45,399 bases of DNA from Rhodobacterales bacterium HKCCSP123 (GTDB lineage Bacteria; Pseudomonadota; Alphaproteobacteria; Rhodobacterales; Rhodobacteraceae), in the NCBI GenBank assembly GCA_015689745.1, contig WVSO01000022.1, positions 1 through 45,399 on the forward strand. Direction: 5' to 3'. Of the stretch, positions 34,401 to 42,821 are shown in pieces. Below the pieces are notes generated by a model. That model ran no database searches. It saw only the letters and a list, made by a program, of their open reading frames with translations, and had not been told where the DNA came from. Numbering within the stretch: the first letter of the stretch is position 1; the number at the start of each line of letters is the position of its first letter. A program made the position numbers and the translations under genes.

Positions 34401-35855
34401 GCACCCGATACACAAGCGCGGCGCTGGCTGCGGTCGGCCATTGGCGTGGCCGATACCTGGCACGCCCAGATCCGCGCGTCGGAGGCCGATAGCGACGCGG
34501 TCTCGTTCTACATCAGCGTTGTCACCCTGCCCCTCGCACCGTTTGAGCTTGGGGTGATCAGCAGTGCGCTGATGGTACAGAACGTGGCGGACATGGCACT
34601 GAACACTGCGTCGCTCGGCATGCGTTACGCCGCCGCTCAGGACGAACTGCGCCTTGCCCTCGGTCTTGCCCCGCTCCTTGGCGAGGCACGACTCGACGCG
34701 GCAGATGCCGAGCGCCCGTCCTTCGCCGGGTTCGTTGCGCAGACGGGCCTCAACCTCGTCTCATTGGGATTTGACGTCGCCGCGATCGGCCGGGCCCAAG
34801 CGCTAGGCGCGCTGGCGGAGGCCACAGACGCGGCAGGCGATGCGACGCGGACCGTCACGCGCATCTCGCCGGAGGGGATCGGCGCGCTCGCCGAATTGCG
34901 AGATGCGTTGCTCCTTGAGCGGCGCGCGCGCCTCGCCCCGGACCCTCCGGAGCGCATCGCACTCACCACCGCCCAGAACACCCGCCTCGCCGCGCTCGGC
35001 AGCGATGCGGGCGGGCTGCCCCGCCTCTTCCCCTTCGTTTCCGACGCGCCGACCTTTTCGCTGGCCGACCGGCTCGACGGGACGGGGCTCGAAGCGCTAG
35101 AGGCCATCGACAGCCGGTTGGAGGACCTCGTCATCGATCTGGCCGAGGACGACCTCGCCGCGCTCTTCGCATTGCAGACCCGGCAGATCCTGCGCGACCC
35201 CGGCGTTGCAGCGGGCACGCGCGCCAGCCTCACCGACGTGATCGCGCAGGCCGCCTACCGCCCGGAGCTCGACTTCCGCGTTCACCTGGAACTGGGGCCG
35301 AGCGCCCTGGGCGATGTGCGGGCCTTCGGAATCGACTGGGACCCGGTCGCCATCGTGGTCCACGAGGCAGGACATATCGCGCAACTGCGCTTCGGGGAGG
35401 CGGCGGGCCTCGTCGTCGGCCGTGTCGTGCGAGAACTCGATTCCTCGCTGCGCATGGTCGTGGTGCAGAACGCCCTCGCCCGCGCCGGCACAGGGGCACA
35501 GGCAATCTCCACCCGCGACGCGCTGCGCTTCGCCTTCGGCTATGCGGTCGACACCCAGGCCAAGTCTCTGCGCAACCTTGCCACCGGGTCCTATTTCCAG
35601 ACGCCGGGGCGGCAGTTCGACGGCCTGTTCCAGGTCGACGCGGCGGAGGCCATCGCGCGCGCCCGCGCCGCTCTTCCCGATGCGAGCGAGCGCGAGATCC
35701 TGGAGGCCTATATCGAGGCCCATACCGCTGCCGAGCGGACCTATGGCGCCGAACTCGCGCAACATGCGTCCTGGGGGCAACTCGGCTCCGGCGCGCGCTG
35801 GCGGGACATGGTGCGGGACGCGGAGGCACGGCTGGCAGCATTGCCGCCGCCCTGA
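31437..35855 (+). CDS. Giant exported protein with C-terminal HEAGH motif
   Basis: This 1472-residue protein has a Sec signal peptide (LLLSAALFPILTGGASF, cleavage near ASFA) and GAGG six bases before its ATG. Residues about 30-190 are beta-rich, with WYVTA and GTWHF strands that recall lipocalin-like or DUF-type barrels. An Ig/TIG-like segment (FRVFLYGENLRGPQHITFP) follows to about 310. The middle contains several more beta-sandwich-like parts. Hydrophobic, Ala-rich stretches lie at about 1022-1065 and 1095-1135. Near the C-terminus VVHEAGHIAQLRF provides His1309, Glu1310 and His1313. Glu1333 (VRELDSS), 20 residues later, could be the third zinc ligand of a gluzincin peptidase. The full-length family is unknown to me. 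The first third has visibly lower GC than the rest. Confidence 0.8.
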   Translation: MFRPLLLSAALFPILTGGASFADERPWYRDVDPLAGNWYVTAAVGHEASETDELIVSIRPHMETVCEVVGDGCIYRIEYSVQPHREMMFRVGVTDYGVDHDWSEITAIDVSPSSLRFFRGTTISPRLRQVEMTRSSESPLRYSGTWHFINIHGQRLEGLEQWSLMTPRVDAIGLSVIRPWNRRDVVPPSSVHQLGQDGVAHVTLQDRETYDWSDGRENPLWNQSRRAHFRVFLYGENLRGPQHITFPESVDFQIVNQGDLRSEPYADGSRDYIGKYVDVILWGQARPGLHQLRVNDQYVPFLVEIPSAEQDNGHVIGAIALEDLIAELPGPARLAAGQLADSAEPSADLRPAEPPLRPERFAQLTLAAAPEFAGTPLRVALEGRHRAFPEGDELVTAIPALFPIEGAGCQLPEDAAESALICNPDASGHARFAIETPVAGFLHWDITDAGTGAPVSDGLLEVRFEADGTGAGGGSEEAHAPTILQVLTVYPQLGLSDLDDFATRYPDPSDPLSGGTGGTRHLMVIGRDLPQSAAETDLTDTPTILYSFAESPESVGAQFEHSMLREGLSRLAGDAVGPEDVRAALRESGLDVIILRADLRPGVLPGAQTVTLNGTQATWQLRFGNLTTVLDFVRASGDADRPWERVSETPGQEVLSLRLQVSPGTVPYGEVPARVAFEDPESGAEQALDLVLSPQTDGVWLSPPFGIGVPANGGDGTPRILDPGAAEELIVTGAIAEEFALQRMPAAIGQRGALLYFPTEVQRPFSEDLETAARCSGLRPGEWTLDQLANSLTAFDDGDPFTNFIITMGADFDDLVAGGNVTQDVLVGHHAALLGLRRAMLVHGAERAESLRAVLDDPAERLAMTAAWQREWQQITSDDPQSPLFRIPVPAEPIAETLPFGRLLSGSDFYADALRDAGFDEARILAFFEEAGHAAISGQLDALDEARTELRNLDPCDLPGMMRFARNARAYAEAEVIPRLMQSDGRQFAPDTQARRWLRSAIGVADTWHAQIRASEADSDAVSFYISVVTLPLAPFELGVISSALMVQNVADMALNTASLGMRYAAAQDELRLALGLAPLLGEARLDAADAERPSFAGFVAQTGLNLVSLGFDVAAIGRAQALGALAEATDAAGDATRTVTRISPEGIGALAELRDALLLERRARLAPDPPERIALTTAQNTRLAALGSDAGGLPRLFPFVSDAPTFSLADRLDGTGLEALEAIDSRLEDLVIDLAEDDLAALFALQTRQILRDPGVAAGTRASLTDVIAQAAYRPELDFRVHLELGPSALGDVRAFGIDWDPVAIVVHEAGHIAQLRFGEAAGLVVGRVVRELDSSLRMVVVQNALARAGTGAQAISTRDALRFAFGYAVDTQAKSLRNLATGSYFQTPGRQFDGLFQVDAAEAIARARAALPDASEREILEAYIEAHTAAERTYGAELAQHASWGQLGSGARWRDMVRDAEARLAALPPP

Positions 35856-36234
35856 TTGGGGATCTGGCCTTGCCAACATCGGACTCGAACTGGGCTCTAA
35901 AGAGCGACTAGTACGGGTGACAGTGCAATGTCCAATTGGTTTGCATGTGATCCATCAACCTTTCACGGAACCTAAGACTGGTTTCAAACCAGCTCACTTG
36001 GCCACGGTCGAACGGTCGCCTCAGGGAGCCGAGCTGCGCACAAGCTATGAAACTACTCTCTGAAAATAGCCTCAACCATAGCACAAATCGCGGACCCATC
36101 GGTCCGGCTTGTCCGCGATGCGGACGGTAATTCCCGCTGAGGGCGACGGCCGCTCTCGTTTGCCGCTGACGTCCGGAAACTGGGCAGCCGTCGATGACAT
36201 CAAGCCCAAGCCAGCTAGATCCTTTAGGCGTGCC
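35856..36234. other. Gene-free stretch with a small inverted repeat
   Basis: This 379-base stretch shows no supported gene. CTGGTTT/AAACCAG around one base (35978-35992) is a perfect palindrome-like repeat. It separates the giant-protein gene from the convergent GlxA-type regulator gene. No T-run terminator is evident. Confidence 0.5.
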
Positions 36235-37272
36235 TTACCGCGCTGCCAGGAAGCCCTTGCTGGAAAATCGCCGTCGGTACCCTGCCGGACTGAGCCCGGT
36301 CATCTTTCTGAACAATCGGCGGAAAGCGCGTGGGTCCGAATACCCCACCGCCTCTGCAATCTCGTCTACACTCTGGCCGTCCATTTCCAGGCACTGTTTG
36401 GCTTCCTCGACCCTGAGTGATTGCACATAGTCGTTTGGGCTGTAGCCCGTGGCCGCGCGAAAACGCCGGTCGAAGGTGCGTCTGGGTAGGCCTGAGCGAG
36501 AGATCATGCGGCCGACGACATCACGCTCTCCATAGGCATGAGCAAGCCACGCCTGACATTCCTGTATTACGGCATCATCGCTTTGCAGGCGCCGCATCGG
36601 GGCTGCATAGTGCCGCTGGCCATCTGGCTTCGGCTCGACGCAGTAGAACCGCGCAGACTTCGCGGCATGATCAGGTCCAATGTACCTTGCGATCAGATAC
36701 AACGCGAGATCCTGCCAGGACGCCATGCCGCCCGACATCACGATCGAGTCCCCCTCGCCCGCAAAGGTCAACGTGCGATCTGGACAGAACGTCACGTTTG
36801 GGTAGCGCTTTTCGAAGACCTCGGCCATCGACCAATGCGCCGTCGCCTCCTGCCCATCGAGCAGACCCGCATCTGCGAGTAGGGCCGAGCCGGAACAAGC
36901 GGTCGCCAGCCGAGCACCGGTCGCATGGCGGTTGATCACCCAATCGATTTCTGGCCCCAAGACATCCCGTGGCAGGGTCGACATTCCGATCCTGAAATTG
37001 GGGAGGCAGACGATCTCGGCGTCATCGGCCTCCTCAAGGGTTGCGTCGGGCATGACCGGCACACCACTGATGCAACGGAATGGCGTTTTGGTGCGCGCAA
37101 CGATCCTGACTCGCGTCATCGGCGGTGTGGGCGCGCCCTCTGTCAGATAGGACCATGCCGATCCGACTGATGTCAGCAGGTCGTAGAGGCCATAGAGAAT
37201 GGCGCCCCTGCAACTCTCGGCTGCCAGAACATCAATCCGAAGCGGATCTGCCGTGAAATCTCTCGCCATCAT
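36235..37272 (-). CDS. GlxA-family AraC-type transcriptional regulator
   Basis: This 345-residue regulator has an N-terminal DJ-1/PfpI-like domain. The nucleophile-elbow Cys126 is in ATACSGSALLADAGLLDG, followed by ATAHW, both characteristic of GlxA-type regulators. The C-terminal AraC DNA-binding domain (about 235-340) has two helix-turn-helix units, with the second ending in VDEIAEAVGYSDPRAFRRLFRK and the typical GLSPAGYRRRF. Relatives control choline, carnitine or amino-acid catabolism genes. The ATG at 37272 is doubled by one at 37269. It is divergent from the methyltransferase, its likely target. Confidence 0.9.
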   Translation of the reverse strand: MMARDFTADPLRIDVLAAESCRGAILYGLYDLLTSVGSAWSYLTEGAPTPPMTRVRIVARTKTPFRCISGVPVMPDATLEEADDAEIVCLPNFRIGMSTLPRDVLGPEIDWVINRHATGARLATACSGSALLADAGLLDGQEATAHWSMAEVFEKRYPNVTFCPDRTLTFAGEGDSIVMSGGMASWQDLALYLIARYIGPDHAAKSARFYCVEPKPDGQRHYAAPMRRLQSDDAVIQECQAWLAHAYGERDVVGRMISRSGLPRRTFDRRFRAATGYSPNDYVQSLRVEEAKQCLEMDGQSVDEIAEAVGYSDPRAFRRLFRKMTGLSPAGYRRRFSSKGFLAAR

Positions 37273-37395
37273 CTCGCTTGACCTCCTCTCTCAGGTAGAT
37301 GGCTGAATTGGCCCACTTGTGGCCAGTTCGACCCTGACGTGGCCTTCCATGGGACACCACTGTGAAACAGCCCAAGAAGCAACGCGAGGAAAAAC

Positions 37396-38208
37396 ATGAC
37401 CTACGACGCCTTCAAACGCGCTGAAAAGGATGGGTGGGATGCAAGGGCTGCCGCCTATGACGCCTACACCGGGCAAGTGACGACAGTCGCCATTCCAACG
37501 CTCCTGGCCATGGCCGAAACGGCCCCCGGCGCGCGACTTCTCGATTTGTGTTGCGGAACCGGAAGGGCGGCAGGTGCGGCAAGCGCGCTCGGCTGCGAGG
37601 CCCACGGTGTCGATGTCTCGCCGGCGATGGTCGAAACCGCACGAGCGGCTTTTCCATCGGCAAGCTTCGAGACCGGTGATGCCGAGGCTATCCTGAAACC
37701 CGATGGCACCTTTGACAGCGTGATCTGTGCCTTTGGAGTCATGCATGTCGCGAGCCCCGCTACTATGTTCAGCGAAATCGCGCGGGTCTTGAGGCCAGGC
37801 GGCCGGGTTGCGCTCAGCCATTGGGTCGGCCCACCGGACTCCGCGCTCTTCAGGATCGTGTTCGGCACGATGCAACGGCTTGCGGACATGTCCGTGGTGC
37901 CACCCTCTCCGCCGCCCTTCGCGCTTTCGTCGGAGGATGCGATACGCGAGGCGTTGGAAACCGCGGGCTTCAATGAAGTTCTGGCCGTTCGCCTCCCGCT
38001 TGTCTTCCGGGCCCCCAAAGGGCAGTTCCCCGAGCATTTCAGGGCATTCGCCGCACGGGCGGCTGTCATACTCGATAAGCAGCCGGATGATGTCCTGAGC
38101 GAGATCTACTCTGCTTGGGAGGCCCAACTTGAAGACTTCTTGATGGGAGATGACTACTACCACGTCCCGATGCCGGCTCTGGCTGTGTCTGCCGTTCGAA
38201 ACGTGTAG
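37396..38208 (+). CDS. Class I SAM-dependent methyltransferase
   Basis: This 270-residue protein shows the SAM-binding motif I LLDLCCGTGRAAG (from about residue 48), acidic motif II HGVDVSPAMVE, motif III GDAEA and post-motif RVLRPGGRVALSHW. The fold is the UbiE/Methyltransf_11 type. The YDAYTGQVTTVAIPTLL opening is typical of small-molecule methyltransferases of that group. The substrate is unknown. The start ATG follows GAGGAAAAAC. It is divergent from the GlxA-type regulator across about 120 bases that would hold both promoters. Confidence 0.88.
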   Translation: MTYDAFKRAEKDGWDARAAAYDAYTGQVTTVAIPTLLAMAETAPGARLLDLCCGTGRAAGAASALGCEAHGVDVSPAMVETARAAFPSASFETGDAEAILKPDGTFDSVICAFGVMHVASPATMFSEIARVLRPGGRVALSHWVGPPDSALFRIVFGTMQRLADMSVVPPSPPPFALSSEDAIREALETAGFNEVLAVRLPLVFRAPKGQFPEHFRAFAARAAVILDKQPDDVLSEIYSAWEAQLEDFLMGDDYYHVPMPALAVSAVRNV

Positions 38209-38243
38209 GTAGCAACGGTTCCTTCATTGTCTGCTCAACGGAC

Positions 38244-38267
38244 GGCAGGAAAGTCCGCGCTCCTGCC
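38244..38267 (+). terminator. Stem-loop after the methyltransferase gene
   Basis: GGCAGGA (38244-38250) and TCCTGCC (38261-38267) form a perfect seven-base stem with a ten-base loop, 35 bases after the stop. No T-run follows, so its role as terminator is uncertain. Confidence 0.35.
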
Positions 38268-38406
38268 AGAGTCACCACTTCGCGCCAATGTCCGCTCCCA
38301 GTAGCAGCGACCGTTCAAGCTGAGCTCGGCGATCGACGGCATCGAGCCCAACTTGCTTCTCTTCATCGTTGCAGCGAACGTCTGCCCTGAAAGGTGGGAG
38401 CAAGCA

Positions 38407-39207
38407 TTGATAATCATGTGTCTGAATGGGTGGGGCGGAAAACTCCATGAGACGCTTTTGTCTTATCTGGCAGATACGGCGCCCGACGTTCTGTGTCTGC
38501 AGGAGGTGATACACAGCCCTGCGTCTGAAAAGGACTGGCTGACTTATCGTGATGGCGATCACATCCTGCCGCAACGCGCCAACCTGTTTCGCGATGTGGC
38601 GGCGGCCCTGCCAGGACACGTCGCGATCTTCTGCCCCGCTGCGCAAGGGGTGCTTTGGGATGACCACCTGTCCATCCCATCGCAATGGGGCCTGGCGACG
38701 TTTGTGCATCGTGCTTTCCCGATCATCGGACAGGTGCAGGGCTTTGTTCACAAGGATTATTCCCCTGTCGGCTATGGCGATCACCCGCGCTCGCGCAGCG
38801 CCCATGGTGTGAGGGTCTGGGACTATGACGCCAACCGAGCCGTGAGCGTCACCCATATGCATGGTTTGCGCGACCTTAATGGAAAGATGGATACGCCAGA
38901 GCGTGCGGAGCAAGCACACAGGCTGCTCGACATGTCGCGCGTTCTAGCGAAGCCGGACGATCTCACGGTGATCTGCGGCGATTTCAACGTCGAGCCGGAC
39001 AGCGAAACGCTCTCGATCCTACGCAGTGCCGGACTGACTGAACTGGTGACGGGGCACGGCTTCAACAGCACACGCAACTCGCAATACACGAAACCCGGGC
39101 GGTTTGCCGACTACATGCTGATCGACCGAGAAGAGGCTGTGAAGGGCTTCGACGTAATCCATGACCCCGAAGTGTCAGACCACTGCCCGCTAATTCTGGA
39201 GATCTAG
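38407..39207 (+). CDS. Endonuclease/exonuclease/phosphatase family protein
   Basis: This 266-residue protein carries the three signatures of the fold: CLQEVI with the metal-binding Glu (LQE, residues 31-33), CGDFNVEPDSE (191-194) and SDHCPLILEI at the end. A catalytic His sits in THMHGLRD. The opening MCLNGWGGKL is typical of small bacterial members that may act as phosphodiesterases on nucleotides, sugars or lipids rather than DNA. No signal peptide is seen. TTG at 38407 is chosen: GGTGGGAG ends six bases before it, whereas an ATG three codons later is too far. The specific substrate is unknown. Confidence 0.82.
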   Translation: MIIMCLNGWGGKLHETLLSYLADTAPDVLCLQEVIHSPASEKDWLTYRDGDHILPQRANLFRDVAAALPGHVAIFCPAAQGVLWDDHLSIPSQWGLATFVHRAFPIIGQVQGFVHKDYSPVGYGDHPRSRSAHGVRVWDYDANRAVSVTHMHGLRDLNGKMDTPERAEQAHRLLDMSRVLAKPDDLTVICGDFNVEPDSETLSILRSAGLTELVTGHGFNSTRNSQYTKPGRFADYMLIDREEAVKGFDVIHDPEVSDHCPLILEI

Positions 39208-39510
39208 TATCCTTCGATCACCGACATTGAGGCTCGCGGGTTAGGCGACGGCTTCGTCCCGCCACCCGGCCGCTCAGGCTTTCTGGGGGCAACGACGGCT
39301 CCGGTCATAGGCAGACGTTTGTCGATGCCGCAGCGATAGACGGCCCTGAGCCCGAAGTGGCCGTTGCGAAGCGAGCGCGGCGTCATTGTTTTTGGGTTTG
39401 TTCCGCGTCCTGTTCCCAACGCGGATTGGACATCCAAACGGTCGCTTCAAAGGCCTGAAGAGATGTGTCATCCAGATCACGGGATCTCGCGGATGACGCG
39501 TGACTTCCAG
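39208..39510. other. Gene-free stretch between convergent genes
   Basis: These 303 bases lie between the converging phosphatase-family and glycosidase genes. A 77-residue minus-strand frame exists here (39204-39437) but has no recognisable similarity and no good start. I see no clear hairpin with a T-run. Confidence 0.4.
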
Positions 39511-40587
39511 CTACCCCAGATTTAAGCCGCGAAGCGTTTCTGCCTCTGACGCATCATAGGGTGCGCCGGATGGATACAAAATGTCGTGAAACCAGACCGA
39601 ACGGTCCGCATCGCCGCCATGGGCCGCCACCAGTTCCTCGGGCCAGGGCAACCATGTCTGTGTGCGCCCTTGCACCAGCCCCCATTGCACACAGCCGACA
39701 TCGTGTTGGCGGAACATCTCGAGCTGATCGCTGATGCGGCTTCCGACGGGGCGCGCCATCCATTCGGTGCAGATCAACGGGCGACCGTGCGTTGCAAGCG
39801 CAGCTATGATGTCCGCAACCCTCTCGGTTGAGAGGTACGCGTGGAATGTCACAACGTCGGAGAGTTCCATTGCGCACTGGTCAATCTCGGTTTCGTAGGC
39901 TGCGTCGAGGACACCAGCGACGGGGGTGCTCCATGCGCCTACGGTAAGGGGTTGGGACGGAGACTGATCCCGCGCTGTGGCAAAGCTTTCGCGCATCAGC
40001 GCACGACTTTGTTCCGAAAAATCTGGCAGGTAGAGATCGGCCCCGGATGGCCCGAAAATCATCCGGTTGCCGGGTTCGTTGTACAGGTCCCAGAACGCGA
40101 CCCTTTGGTCGGTCCGAAACTGCGCGACGATATCGGCCACGTAGCGTCGGAAACCGTCACGCTCCGCGCTGTTGTTCAGCATCGCGCGCCCGGGGCTCGC
40201 TACGGCCCGACTGTTGTGCACACCCGGCACGGGGTCGGGCTGGGGGCCATACTCCGGCTCGAAACCGCCGAAGCCGCAATCGTCAAAAAGGACCGGGATC
40301 GTATCGATGCCGACCGCAGCCCCCATACCCATCACCCGATCGAGGCGGTCCAGAAGCCCGTCACGGTCATACTTCCAGACAAGGTAATGCAGGTTGATCC
40401 TGAAGGCGTTGAACCCAAGGCCTGCGGCCCAACCCAACTCCCGCTCGATCGTGGCCGGGTCAAAGCTGTCGCCGTGCCACATCTCGATGAAATTCACCGC
40501 CGTCGAAGGCAGGAAGTTGAACCCGCAAAGCCAGGGCCGTGCTCGCCACCAGGCGTTGGCGTCCGCTTCGCTCCAACGGTCTGTCAT
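39511..40587 (-). CDS. Clan GH-A glycoside hydrolase (GH5-like)
   Basis: This 358-residue (beta/alpha)8 glycosidase has the acid/base Glu171 in FWDLYNEPGN and the nucleophile Glu275 in PLICTEWMARP, the arrangement of retaining clan GH-A enzymes. GFNAFRINLHYLVWKYD near residue 58 and the VVTFHAYL strand (about 245) are typical of GH5. There is no signal peptide, so it acts inside the cell on short oligosaccharides or glycosides brought in by the ABC transporter encoded just upstream. The ATG at 40587 has GGAG nearby. The open frame extends upstream, but that part does not look like protein of the family. The sugar is unknown. Confidence 0.82.
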   Translation of the reverse strand: MTDRWSEADANAWWRARPWLCGFNFLPSTAVNFIEMWHGDSFDPATIERELGWAAGLGFNAFRINLHYLVWKYDRDGLLDRLDRVMGMGAAVGIDTIPVLFDDCGFGGFEPEYGPQPDPVPGVHNSRAVASPGRAMLNNSAERDGFRRYVADIVAQFRTDQRVAFWDLYNEPGNRMIFGPSGADLYLPDFSEQSRALMRESFATARDQSPSQPLTVGAWSTPVAGVLDAAYETEIDQCAMELSDVVTFHAYLSTERVADIIAALATHGRPLICTEWMARPVGSRISDQLEMFRQHDVGCVQWGLVQGRTQTWLPWPEELVAAHGGDADRSVWFHDILYPSGAPYDASEAETLRGLNLG

Positions 40588-40660
40588 CTGCGGCTCCGTT
40601 GCATCTGGTCGTTCGGCGCACCGACCAGCCCGTGGCCGACCGGTGCTGCTGCGATAGGGA

Positions 40661-41947
40661 TCAACCGTCAAGCAGATCCTGCACTTCCAGTTCGGCATCG
40701 GAGAGGGCGTCGTCGATGGACTTGCCGGTCAGCCAGATCGCCTGCAACTCACGGTTCAGAACGTCCTGAATGGCGCCGTAGTTCTCAGCGGCCGGCGTGT
40801 CGCGAGCGATGTCGGCGGTGCCGGTATACTCATCGCGATGCGGCAGCCCGGCGTAGTCTTCAGAGGCAAGCACCGAGTTGCGGACGGCCATGTGTCCGGT
40901 CCGTGCCCAGTCGATATTGTGCTCGTTGATGAACGCCAAGACCTGAAGTGCAGCGGCATAAGTCTCGGGGTCGTCACGCTGGACGGAGGCCGGGATCGCC
41001 CACATATGGCTGTCGGCCCAGGTCGCGCCTTCGGCGAAAAGCGTCGGGAAGTCCGCCACGTAGTAGTCGCTCAGTGCCACATCCGGGTTGGCGGCCTCGG
41101 CGTTGTAGAAGTCCACAACCCAAGTGCCGTTGACGAGGATCGCTGCTTCACCATTCAGGAAGGCCTGCTGGCTGTCAGCGTAGTTCAGCTGTGGGTTCGC
41201 GTGTCCCGCATCGAATAGCTGGGTGATCGTTGTCACCGCGTTCCGTGCGGCCTGAGTGTCGATGGTCGCGGTGCCGTCATCAGTGAAGATATTCTCACCC
41301 TGCTGCCACATCAGCGAGAGCACGAGGCGGACGCCGATGGGGAATTGCGCGAAGTCGGCGGCGAGATAGTCGTGGCCGGTTGCGGCCTCGACCATCGCGG
41401 CATGCTCCATCAGCTCAGCGGGCGAGCTTGGCAGGATGGGCGTGCCGTCGTCGTTCACAAGGCCCGCCTCGGCCATGATCTCCATGTTGACGTGCCAGAG
41501 GTTGGCGTGGAAATCCATCGGAACGCCGTAGATGCCGCCATTGTAGCTAACCGCGTCGAGAGCCGCCGGCGCCCAGTCCGACACGTCGATTCCCGCAGCT
41601 TCCAGATCGCCCGAAAGCTCTGCCAACGCACCAAGTCCGGCAAACTGCGGCACGCGGTGGCGGTGCATCACGTGGATGTCCGGCGGCTCACCGCCCGCAT
41701 ATGCCGCAATGATCTGATCATAGTAGTTGCCCCAGTCGGTGGGGAGCGTGTTGACGGTGATGCCGTCAAGCTCCGCATCCGCCGCGTTTATGATCGACTG
41801 GATGATGCAGGCCTCGCCCGTGCTGGTAGTGGTGTCGGTGCCGGCATCCTCGCACGCGCCGAAAAAGCGCCCGAGCGAGACCTCCTGAGCGCTCACGCCC
41901 GTTACGGCCATGGCGCCGAGCGCGGTTCCGATCAATAGGTGTTTCAT
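40661..41947 (-). CDS. Carbohydrate ABC transporter substrate-binding protein
   Basis: This 428-residue periplasmic protein of the cluster B (maltose/sn-glycerol-3-P binding, family 1) type has a signal peptide (MKHLLIGTALGAMAVTGVSA, cleavage before QE). The conserved core GEPPDIHVMHRHRVPQFAGLGAL shows the usual position of the first hinge, and GIYGVPMDFHANLWHVN the second. Two cysteines (GACEDAG, GEACII) may form a disulfide. There is no lipobox. AGGGAGGAAG precedes the ATG. It is cotranscribed with two permeases upstream and the glycosidase 73 bases downstream, and delivers sugar to the permeases. Confidence 0.93.
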   Translation of the reverse strand: MKHLLIGTALGAMAVTGVSAQEVSLGRFFGACEDAGTDTTTSTGEACIIQSIINAADAELDGITVNTLPTDWGNYYDQIIAAYAGGEPPDIHVMHRHRVPQFAGLGALAELSGDLEAAGIDVSDWAPAALDAVSYNGGIYGVPMDFHANLWHVNMEIMAEAGLVNDDGTPILPSSPAELMEHAAMVEAATGHDYLAADFAQFPIGVRLVLSLMWQQGENIFTDDGTATIDTQAARNAVTTITQLFDAGHANPQLNYADSQQAFLNGEAAILVNGTWVVDFYNAEAANPDVALSDYYVADFPTLFAEGATWADSHMWAIPASVQRDDPETYAAALQVLAFINEHNIDWARTGHMAVRNSVLASEDYAGLPHRDEYTGTADIARDTPAAENYGAIQDVLNRELQAIWLTGKSIDDALSDAELEVQDLLDG

Positions 41948-41986
41948 GGTCTTCCTCCCTAGGATTGGGGCACTTTCAGCCCCGGT

Positions 41987-42820
41987 TCAGCCCTTGGTCC
42001 CGCCGGCCGTCATGGCCCGGACCACGTAGCGTTGAAACATCAAGAACAGGATCACGACGGGCAGGGACGCGATGACACCCGAGGCCATGACGCGGCCCAG
42101 CCCCTCAGATTGCGCGAAGTTCGACTGGATCGATGCAAGGCCCAGCGTGATCGTGAAGCGCTCGGGTTCCCGCGCCGAGACGAGCGGCCAGAGATAGTCG
42201 TTCCACGCATATAGGAATGTCAGGATTGCCAGCGTCATCATGGCGGGCCGGGCCAGCGGCAGCATGATGTACCAGAAGATCTGCAACCAGCCGACGCCGT
42301 CGATGCGCGCGGCCTCCTCGATGTCGCGGGGTATCGCGCGAAAGAACTGCATCATTAGGAATACCCCGATGGGTACCGCCATGCGCGGAAGGATCAGCGC
42401 GTGATAGCTGTTGTGCCATCCCAGATCGGCGAACATCGTGTAGAGCGGGATGAAAACGGCCTGCTCAGGCACCATGAGACCCACGAGGCAAAGCACCATG
42501 ATCGCGCGCTTGAACGGGAACTCCAGCCGCGCCAGCGCGTAGCCCGCGGTCGTTGAGACGGCGAGCACACCCAACGTCATCCCAAGCGCCACGATGGCGG
42601 AGTTCAGAAACCACATTGGCGTCTGTCCAAAACTGAAGAGCGCGGCATAGTTTTCGGTGGTGAAGGGCAGGGGGATCAGGCCGAATGCAGTGGTCGAAGT
42701 GGTCCGCGCCAGCACCTCGTTGGGCTGGAAAGACAGCGACACCATCCAGATCGTCGGGATGAGCCAGACGAAGGCCGGTAACGAAAGCGCCGTGATCAGC
42801 CAATAGTAGGAGCGGTGCAT
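41987..42820 (-). CDS. Carbohydrate ABC transporter permease (MalG type)
   Basis: This 277-residue inner-membrane permease has six membrane segments. The conserved cytoplasmic EAA loop reads EEAARIDGVGWLQIFWYIMLP, where the ATPase docks. The N-terminal SLQPNEV and the C-terminal FQRYVVRAMTAGGTKG are typical of MalG-like (CUT1) subunits. Only one base separates its start from the stop of the partner permease, so the pair is translationally coupled. Confidence 0.95.
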   Translation of the reverse strand: MHRSYYWLITALSLPAFVWLIPTIWMVSLSFQPNEVLARTTSTTAFGLIPLPFTTENYAALFSFGQTPMWFLNSAIVALGMTLGVLAVSTTAGYALARLEFPFKRAIMVLCLVGLMVPEQAVFIPLYTMFADLGWHNSYHALILPRMAVPIGVFLMMQFFRAIPRDIEEAARIDGVGWLQIFWYIMLPLARPAMMTLAILTFLYAWNDYLWPLVSAREPERFTITLGLASIQSNFAQSEGLGRVMASGVIASLPVVILFLMFQRYVVRAMTAGGTKG

Positions 42821-42821
42821 C

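Noticed and set aside
39204-39437. A 77-residue minus-strand frame between two convergent genes
   Set aside because: It has no recognisable similarity and overlaps the end of the phosphatase-family gene; no good ribosome site.
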